Below, one piece after another: positions 57,641 through 64,000 of a DNA stretch of 64,000 nt; position 1 is the first letter of the stretch, and each line of letters begins with the position of its first letter. Made by a program: the position numbers and the translations under genes. Below the pieces are notes generated by a model. That model was not told where the DNA came from, ran no database searches, and saw only the letters and a list, made by a program, of their open reading frames with translations. The DNA lies in contig CM019701.1 in the NCBI GenBank assembly GCA_009760885.1, forward strand, positions 40,328,960 through 40,392,959, given 5' to 3'. Source of the stretch: Achatina immaculata (lineage: Eukaryota > Mollusca > Gastropoda > Stylommatophora > Achatinidae).

Positions 57641-59217
57641 TGATTTGAGGTAAAAACGATAGCGTTCCTATAGGATGTATTGTTCAGTTCAGGTGTTTCA
57701 GCTCTTTTGTGAATGTGTATATGTGTGTATGTGAATATGTATATTTGTGAGGAAGGGTAGGCTACAGAATAGAGGAAGGTGGTTTCATTTCAGTCTCTTA
57801 TTTCAAGAATTAACTCTAGAAAGTTGCTACTGTTATAATATTGACGATTGTTAATGATATATTTCTGACTAAATGAAATGTTCTTTATTTATATCGACTT
57901 TATCTTCTCACACATCCAGATTTTTGTTGTTTTATATTAGGTTTCACAAACACTTCACTTTACTAACCAGAGGACGCCCGATGATATGTTCTGTACAGAT
58001 TTCATTTACTTCTGACAGATAAGATATTCGACTTAGAACTCACAACATCACTTTTACTAAGATGCAATATGACATACTCTTCGTTAGTTTCGTCGTTGAA
58101 GCACAACAATATCAAACTATCATATTCTACTTGCAGCACTTCTCAATGTTCCCATATTTCACAATATTCTACACATTTGATAAGAGGACAATTCTAAACT
58201 CTGTACTATATTCCATCTGAAGTACCTGGTCAGTCAACACCACGATTAAATCACTGTACTCGAAGTTTCAAAGTAACAAATATTCATAATCACTTGAATC
58301 ACTTGAAACAAATCTTCAATCTGTCCTAAAACTACTTCTTCAAAACTGCTTTTCCTGAGTATATATTGCTCTAATTGTCCACCTATTCCAACTATCGTTA
58401 CCTACGTCTTCTTTCCCTCTCGTGTCTTCTCTGGTGTGTCTGTCCTTCTCTTCTTCTCTTGTCTGGACCGGACTCAATTCACTGACTTTCCTTGTTTCTC
58501 CGTCTTCGGGGCTCAGTCCTCTATCTCTTCTTCTTTACTTCTTCTTTCTTCTTGGTTCCTCTTGGTTCTTCGTTCGTCAGTTCTTCCGTCTTCGGGACCC
58601 CTCCTCTGTCTCTTCTTCTTCCTCGTTCCCTCCTTTACTTCTTCTTTTTTCTTGGTTCTTCTTCCTTGTTCTTGTTGTCTCTTCTTCTGTCTTCGGGCTC
58701 CCTCCTCTGTCTCTTCTTCTTCGTCCTCGTTCCCTCTGAGCGTTCTGATTGTCTGTCATTCAAACTGACCCGTGACTTATATGTCGTAAGACAATTGTCC
58801 AATAGCCCACGCTTCTAAATATTTAATTGGTCAGCTGACCGAGTTGGTCACTTCTTTACTTAAAAACCGTGTGCAACCGCATCACAATTTTATATATAAA
58901 TGCATATCAAGTGTCAACTCCGTCTGTACAATTGTTATTTACCTAAGTCATTATCTTGCTATTTCCTGTCTGAGATTTTATTGTGTCCTCGCTTTTCATT
59001 GTGTCTGCCTTTTCTATTCGTCTTTTCCATTTTGTTTACTAGTGTCAATGTCCAGTCACTGCTTTTTCTATTCACTGTTTCCGCTGTTTACTTTTGTACG
59101 CGTCTTGTTCTAGTGTCAGAGAAGTTCTATACATTTATCTTCCTTTTTCGACCTACTTTTCTCTGTCGCTATTCGATGTTACTATTTTATTTACTCGTAT
59201 TTTCATAATCATATTCA
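57641..59217. other. Unassigned, with CTT-rich region
   Basis: 58400-58740 is CT/CTT-rich low complexity with short internal duplications (TTCTTCCGTCTTCGGG). No supported exon. Confidence 0.45.
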
Positions 59218-59520
59218 TTAATAATAATAATAATAATAATAACAATATCCGTTACTTACAAGGCTATGCTACACTATTATTATTGATGTTATTATTATTA
59301 CTGTTATTATAATCATTAACATTACTATTATAATTGTTATTATAATAACAACTATTATTATTCTTATTATTATGTAGTTGTTATTATTAATGTCATTATT
59401 GTTATATTAATTATTTTATTACTATTATATTATTAATGTTGTTATTGTTTTTAGTATTGTTATAATTATTATTACTATTATTATTATCATTGTTATAATT
59501 ATTATTATTATTATCATTGT
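59218..59520. repeat. (ATA)n/(TTA)n AT-rich low-complexity tract
   Basis: (AAT)n at 59220-59242 followed by imperfect ATT/TTA units to 59520. Confidence 0.9.
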
Positions 59521-59524
59521 TTTA

Positions 59525-59945
59525 GTGAGAAACGCATAAATGCCTTTGAATGTAAATGCTACAGAAAAGTTCTTCAAATATCATGAACACGGCGAACAAA
59601 GAAGAAGAAGAAGATCATGGACACAGAAAAGAACAAATATATCCATACTACAAGAACTTAATATTGAAGAAGGCTGGCTAGTAAAGAGGATTAAAGAGAG
59701 AAAACTTAAATATTTTGGACACATTAAACGTCATGATAATCTAGAGAAGACTGTCTTGGAAGGGTACATAATGGGAAAAAGAAAGAGAGGAAAACCAAGG
59801 CGAAGATGGCTGCAAGACATCGTTGATGATCTGCAAATGGATGCATCAGCAGTAGGCCATCTTGCTGACAACCGAGAGGCCTACAAGAGTGCTGTTAGGA
59901 AGGCAAAGTTCCACATGGGACATGCAAATGAATGAATGAATGAAT
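59525..59945 (+). mobile_element. LINE-A C-terminal fragment with 35-bp internal insertion
   Basis: KRINAFECKCYRKVLQIS, then an extra GAAGAAGAAGAAG-rich segment between two ATCATG copies. It continues TKRTNISILQELNIEEGWLV-like, KYFGHIKRHDNLEKTVLEGY, GKPRRRWLQDIVDDLQMDAS, NREAYKSAVRKAKF and HANE, with the tail (ATGA)n. Confidence 0.92.
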
Positions 59946-60180
59946 AGATATAATTGTTTTTATTATTATTTTGTTAAGACTCGTAAGTCTGTATTACATA
60001 TCTCCACTTGGCTGAGGCAACTGAAGATTGGTTACTCATTTTTATGTTGCGGGAAATGAAGAGAAAATATCAAGACCTGCTGTAGTAAATTTCAGTTATT
60101 CGTTAAACATATAATGATAACAAAAATGCAGACGTCATGAAAACATATTCTAATGCGTCTCTACTTTTTAATGTTTTCAG

Positions 60181-60289
60181 CTTTACAACAAAGCGGAAAT
60201 GCTGCTCTTAAACTCAGCGCTGTTTGTTCTGTGGCTTGTCTGCTGGCTTCCAGGAACAAGTTCATCGTGTGTTTTAAGCAGAGGAGAAG
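60181..60289 (+). CDS. L-amino-acid oxidase gene 2, signal-peptide exon
   Basis: The acceptor TTTAATGTTTTCAG precedes 18 bases of 5' UTR and an ATG at 60199, so at least one non-coding exon lies upstream. The 30 codons MLLLNSALFVLWLVCWLPGT, SSSCVLSRGE form a classic signal peptide (hydrophobic core, then Ser/Cys region). The GTAATC donor follows at 60290, leaving one base (phase 1). The next exon begins with two bases that complete Gly, so the two join in frame. The product is secreted. This start was chosen because it is the only Met before the hydrophobic core and lies downstream of a good acceptor. The feature covers the exon including its 5' UTR portion. Confidence 0.82.
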
Positions 60290-60544
60290 GTAATCAGGAA
60301 CAAGGACTTTCTAACTCTCCACAGAGTTACCCTTTCCTAGAACTCCCTGCTTTCAAACATTCTTCTGATGGAAATCCAACCGTTTCATTTGTTCGAAGAA
60401 CTTTTCAATCACTTTGCCTCTTTACTTTTTTTTTCACCCAAATTATGTTTATCCTCCCACAAGGAGCGAAAGATTAGAAGAGGCCCTAACAACAAACAAC
60501 TCTGTTATTCACGAGACGTTTTGTAGGATAGGTTATTAGGTTAT

Positions 60545-61020
60545 ATGTTCATTCATGTGAAATGTCTTTTCCAGAACGTTGTCCCTCTCACAGCCTCCCT
60601 GAATGCACTACGGTCTTGCCCAAGTTGACCAGCGTCTTGCAGTGGCATATTCAGACTTTCCGTGATGTCTCGAGTCCACCTTTTCTTGTTTGCCGTGTTC
60701 TATGCTGTGTACTATCAGCCTTTCCAAGCTGTTGTGTCTCTTGATGTGACCGAAGTATCTCGGGTTTATAATTTTTATGGTGTTAGCGAGCCAGTTTTAC
60801 TGCAACACCCGATCCCATAAATATCTCTTTTATTTGATTTTCATTCTATCCGTGATGTTCTAAGTGCCCTTCTGTAATATTTCGTTTCAAATACTGTTAT
60901 TCTCTTTTCTAGTGATTTGTTAGGTGTCCATGTTTCACATCCGTATGTTGCCACCTGAAATATGTAAGCTCTTAGTAAACATAGCTTTGTTCAATTGTTG
61001 GTACCTTGCCACATACTCTT
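60545..61020 (-). mobile_element. LINE-I C-terminal fragment in LAAO gene 2 intron 1
   Basis: Minus-strand pieces in shifting frames: HISGGNIRM, ANTIKIINPRYFGHIKRHN, SLERLIVHS. This is the LINE 3' region before a tail. It is distinct from A-H and decayed. Confidence 0.7.
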
Positions 61021-61287
61021 CGTTATAGGATAGGTTATAGGCGATGGAGGCATTTTCGGATGTGACGTATGCGTGGCATCAGAATACTGAACGAATGTCA
61101 ATCAGTCGAGGGTCAGACGCTTGGCTGATAAGACGTGTTCGGCGTCGCGTGAGGGAGCTCTTCTTGTTGTGGATACGCAAAGTTATAGTGATTTAGTAGA
61201 AGCTGCAGTCCGCTGATAAAGTGCTGTATGCAATATGCTCTGAGCAAGAGTAATATCTCATCGATCCTCGTCTCAAGTAAGTGTGTT

Positions 61288-61321
<34 letters not shown>

Positions 61322-61838
61322 GAGGAGGAAGATGTAATATGGAAACTGGATGCTCACTGAAACACTTTTGTTAGATTGAACATGGGCACTAGATTTAGGT
61401 GTGAGGGTCGTGGTACATGGTGAATTGATGTGTTTGAAACTGTCACAGGTAAGAGAAATGACGATTGCTGTAAAACTGGCTCTAGTAATAACGTACATGG
61501 AGGTGTATGTATTTTGTGTTTCTGGACCTCTGTGTATGTTTAAAACTTTTAATGGTGCCAGTAACAGCAGAATAATCTGTCATCCGTTCACGTTTTGATA
61601 TTTGTAAAACTCACCACGTAACTTTCTGTGATGTCAGTGCACTTTAGTTTGTTTTTTTTTCTTGCAGATCTCCGTGTCTTTTATCTTGTCTCCTACGCTG
61701 GAAAAATCATTTATGTTTCCTTCGTTAGACTACGGATATTCTCCATTTTCGTCTTCCCAGCCATCGTAACCATCACAACAAACACCATAGATGTCATTAT
61801 GATGTCATTTTAGTTTTTTGTTTACATCACATCCCTAG

Positions 61839-62081
61839 GCCCCCAGTGCAGTCGCTCGGTAGACGTGGCTGTGGTCGGGGCTGGACCTTCAGGAACCTAT
61901 TCTGCTTACAAACTTCGGAAGAAGGGACTAAATGTCGATTTGTTTGAGTACTCTGGCAGGATTGGAGGACGTTTGTTTACGGCTCATTTGCCGAACACCC
62001 CCGATATAAACATGGAATTTGGTGGAATGAGATACTTGCAAAAAACACACAGAAGATTTGAACGTCTGGTCAAGGAACTAA
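61839..62081 (+). CDS. L-amino-acid oxidase gene 2, FAD-binding exon
   Basis: A 243-bp exon with acceptor ACATCACATCCCTAG and donor GTACGT at 62082. It reads [70 protein letters not shown]. The VVGAGPSG dinucleotide-binding loop, the acidic residue ending the second strand (LFE), the R-x-GGR motif and the EFGGMR segment are the standard N-terminal FAD-binding signatures of flavin amine oxidases, with spacing typical of secreted LAAOs. It follows the signal-peptide exon in phase (G plus GC) and ends with one base. Later exons lie beyond the window. It sits on the same strand as LAAO gene 1, consistent with a tandem gene cluster. It is fully open with no break. Confidence 0.93.
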
Positions 62082-62956
62082 GTACGTTTGTTTTTACTTT
62101 CTTTTCCTTGTTCTCGTTAGAATCGTTGTCTAGTAACTTTTTTTCATAAAATGTGTCCATAAAACAATTGCCCCATGACATAGGCATTTAAGTTTAAACG
62201 GTTATACAATATTTCTTTTCATCTTTAAAGCAAGTAATAATAATATTTGTATTTTGTATTGAATTCAAGATTATTTATTTTATATAATCTTCAAGTTATC
62301 TAATAGTGGGAGACATTCTCTGTTGGCAGATTTAGCAAACTGAAAGCACCGACTCTTGCACACACATCTTTCACGAAAGATTAGCCTCAAAAACCTTTAG
62401 GCAAAGTATTAGTCAACTTGGCCAGCTCACATACTCTTACATAGTTATCCTCCCCTTGCTAGGTGGTTGCTCCCCTTACTTGGGTCCCTTGGTCCTACAC
62501 ACGGTCATTTTCTTAAATATTTTCGTTTGTCTCTGTATCTAGAGAGCTTTGTCGGCTGCTTTTCCAGGCCAATCATGCTTATTATGCTCTGCTATTCTCT
62601 GTTTATACCAGTACCCTCTGCTGTCCTAGTCACGATGTAACCTTAAAAGGAATATAACAGTATTTGGACTCCATTTAGTCTCCTTAGATACAATAATGAC
62701 AGATCCTTACGTCTAGATAAATCTTGAACTTTTTGATTAATATTATGCAGACTTAAGCGATACAGAGTTCACTAGGATTAAATCAGCTTTTCTCGCTTCT
62801 TAACTCATTCAGGTGGACATCTTTCTAGGTCTAAGCTGAAGGATAATAGGCAGAGCTCGCTCCTTCTTCTGTTGCTTCTGGTTACCTCCCCTTCCCCCTA
62901 CCTTCCGGGCCACCACATTACTTTTACTTTCTTGTTTCCTCGCAGGCCACAATGTT
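62082..62956. other. LAAO gene 2 intron, unassigned
   Basis: AT-rich intron without a recognised repeat or further LAAO exon. Confidence 0.55.
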
Positions 62957-63848
62957 CCCATCACAATCAGCTGTCTTATATCTCTCACTCCCATCACAAT
63001 CAGCTGTCTTATATCTCTCACTCCCATCACAATCAGCTGTCTTATATCTCTCACTACCATCACAATCAGCTGTCTTATATCTCTCACTACCATCACAATC
63101 AGCTGTCTTATATCTCTCACTCCCATCACAATCAGCTGTCTTATATCTCTCACTCCCATCACAATCAGCCGTCTTATATCTCTCACTCCCATCACAATCA
63201 GATGTCTTATATCTCTCACTTCCATCACAATCAGCTGTCTTATATCTCTCACTCCCATCACAATCAGCTGTCTTATATCTCTCACTACCATCACAATCAG
63301 CTGTCTTATATCTCTCACTCCATCACAATCAGCCGTCTTATATCTCTCACTCCCATCACAATCAGCTGTCTTATATCTCTCACTCCCATCACAATCAGCC
63401 GTCTTATATCTCTCACTTCCATCACAATCAGCTGTCTTATATCTCTCACTCCCATCACAATCAGCTGTCTTATATCTCTCACTCCCATCACAATCAGCTG
63501 TCTTATATCTCTCACTTCCATCACAATCAGCTGTCTTATATCTCTCACTACCATCACAATCAGCTGTCTTATATCTCTCACTCCCATCACAATCGGCTGT
63601 CTTATATCTCTCACTACCATCACAATCAGCTGTCTTATATCTCTCACTTCCATCACAATCGGCTGTCTTATATCTCTCACTTCCATCACAATCGGCCGTC
63701 TTATATCTCTCACTTCCATCACAATCGGCTGTCTTATATCTCTCACTACCATCACAATCGGCTGTCTTATATCTCTCACTACCATCACAATCGGCTGTCT
63801 TATATCTCTCACTACCATCACAATCGGCTGTCTTATATCTCTCACTTC
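62957..63848. repeat. 33-bp minisatellite, about 27 units
   Basis: The unit CCATCACAATCAGCTGTCTT plus ATATCTCTCACTC repeats every 33 bp with scattered variants. CGGCTG units cluster at the right end and CAGCTG units at the left. Because 33 is divisible by three and the unit lacks stops in several frames, long ORFs appear on both strands; they are not genes. One unit near 63320 has lost a base, shifting all frames. Confidence 0.97.
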
Positions 63849-64000
63849 CAACGCCCAGTATTATGTTTAATTCTTCTCCTCAAAGATTAACAGTGCTCAT
63901 TACTGTTACATGTTCAAGTAGAAGTTGATCTGGTTTGTGTGTTCCGCCCTGTTTCTGGCCGTTAGCGAGATCAGTTATAAAAAAAAAATTTCACACACAT
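63849..64000. other. LAAO gene 2 intron continuing out of the window
   Basis: No feature recognised. An A run lies near 63978. Confidence 0.5.

Noticed and set aside
62809..63890. Long ORFs on both strands (over 300 codons) with 11-residue repeats
   Set aside because: They arise from a 33-bp minisatellite lacking stops. There is no start context, splice site or non-repetitive domain.

Overview
This window looks like non-coding-rich DNA from a gastropod mollusc. No prokaryotic operon, Shine-Dalgarno site or long intact ORF is visible, and introns, tRNA-derived SINEs, 5'-truncated LINEs and microsatellites dominate. The only convincing host genes are exons of secreted FAD-dependent L-amino-acid oxidases (LAAO), most like the gastropod achacin/aplysianin/escapin-type enzymes. 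The clade is inferred from these genes and from the repeat types; I cannot name a species.

Host genes. A first LAAO gene on the + strand shows four exons (5002-5136, 9316-9402, 11107-11218, 17471-18059). The first three join in phase. An exon between 11218 and 17471 is missing or was not found, and the N-terminal exons are not in the window. A second, tandem LAAO gene begins near the right edge with a signal-peptide exon (60181-60289) and an FAD-binding exon (61839-62081) and runs out of the window. Between them, at 25378-25742, lies a truncated second copy of the terminal exon inside a segmental duplication (copy 1 about 16980-19735, copy 2 about 23690-29040, remnant of a third copy from 29055).

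Mobile DNA. At least nine groups of APE-endonuclease/RT LINE fragments are present; I call them LINE-A to LINE-I. A, B, C, D and F have recognisable 3' ends with family-specific short tandem-repeat tails: (AATG/TGAC)n for A, (GA)n for B, ATAAG-like for C and (GAT)n for D and F. This resembles RTE-clade LINEs. Several stop codons lie in or next to the tail. All copies are broken. There are tRNA-headed SINEs (37-306, 26347-26614, 30291-30537), a decayed Tc1/mariner transposase (21536-22250), and a compound insertion with a tRNA-like core between 25-bp inverted repeats (56844-57327). A 1.33-1.38 kb non-coding retroposon, here called element Z, has a (GAA)n tail and repeated hairpin modules (27476-28806, 43519-44901, truncated copy 19074-19256).

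Layout. 0-20 kb: LAAO gene 1 with LINE-filled introns. 20-33 kb: Tc1 remnant, LAAO exon duplication, element Z, SINEs. 32-42 kb: LINE-A pieces, 28-bp satellite, GA tracts and a 0.65 kb inverted repeat enclosing 3.9 kb. 43-60 kb: element Z, many LINE-A/LINE-C copies, and a LINE-A with an inverted 5' half inside an (ACT)n microsatellite. 60-64 kb: start of LAAO gene 2 with a 33-bp minisatellite in its intron.

The most interesting observations are element Z with covarying stems, LINE insertions with twin-priming-like 5' inversions, the 219-bp perfectly identical block shared by the two LAAO terminal exons, and an inverted-repeat pair that carries a 140-bp open, splice-flanked segment in both arms.
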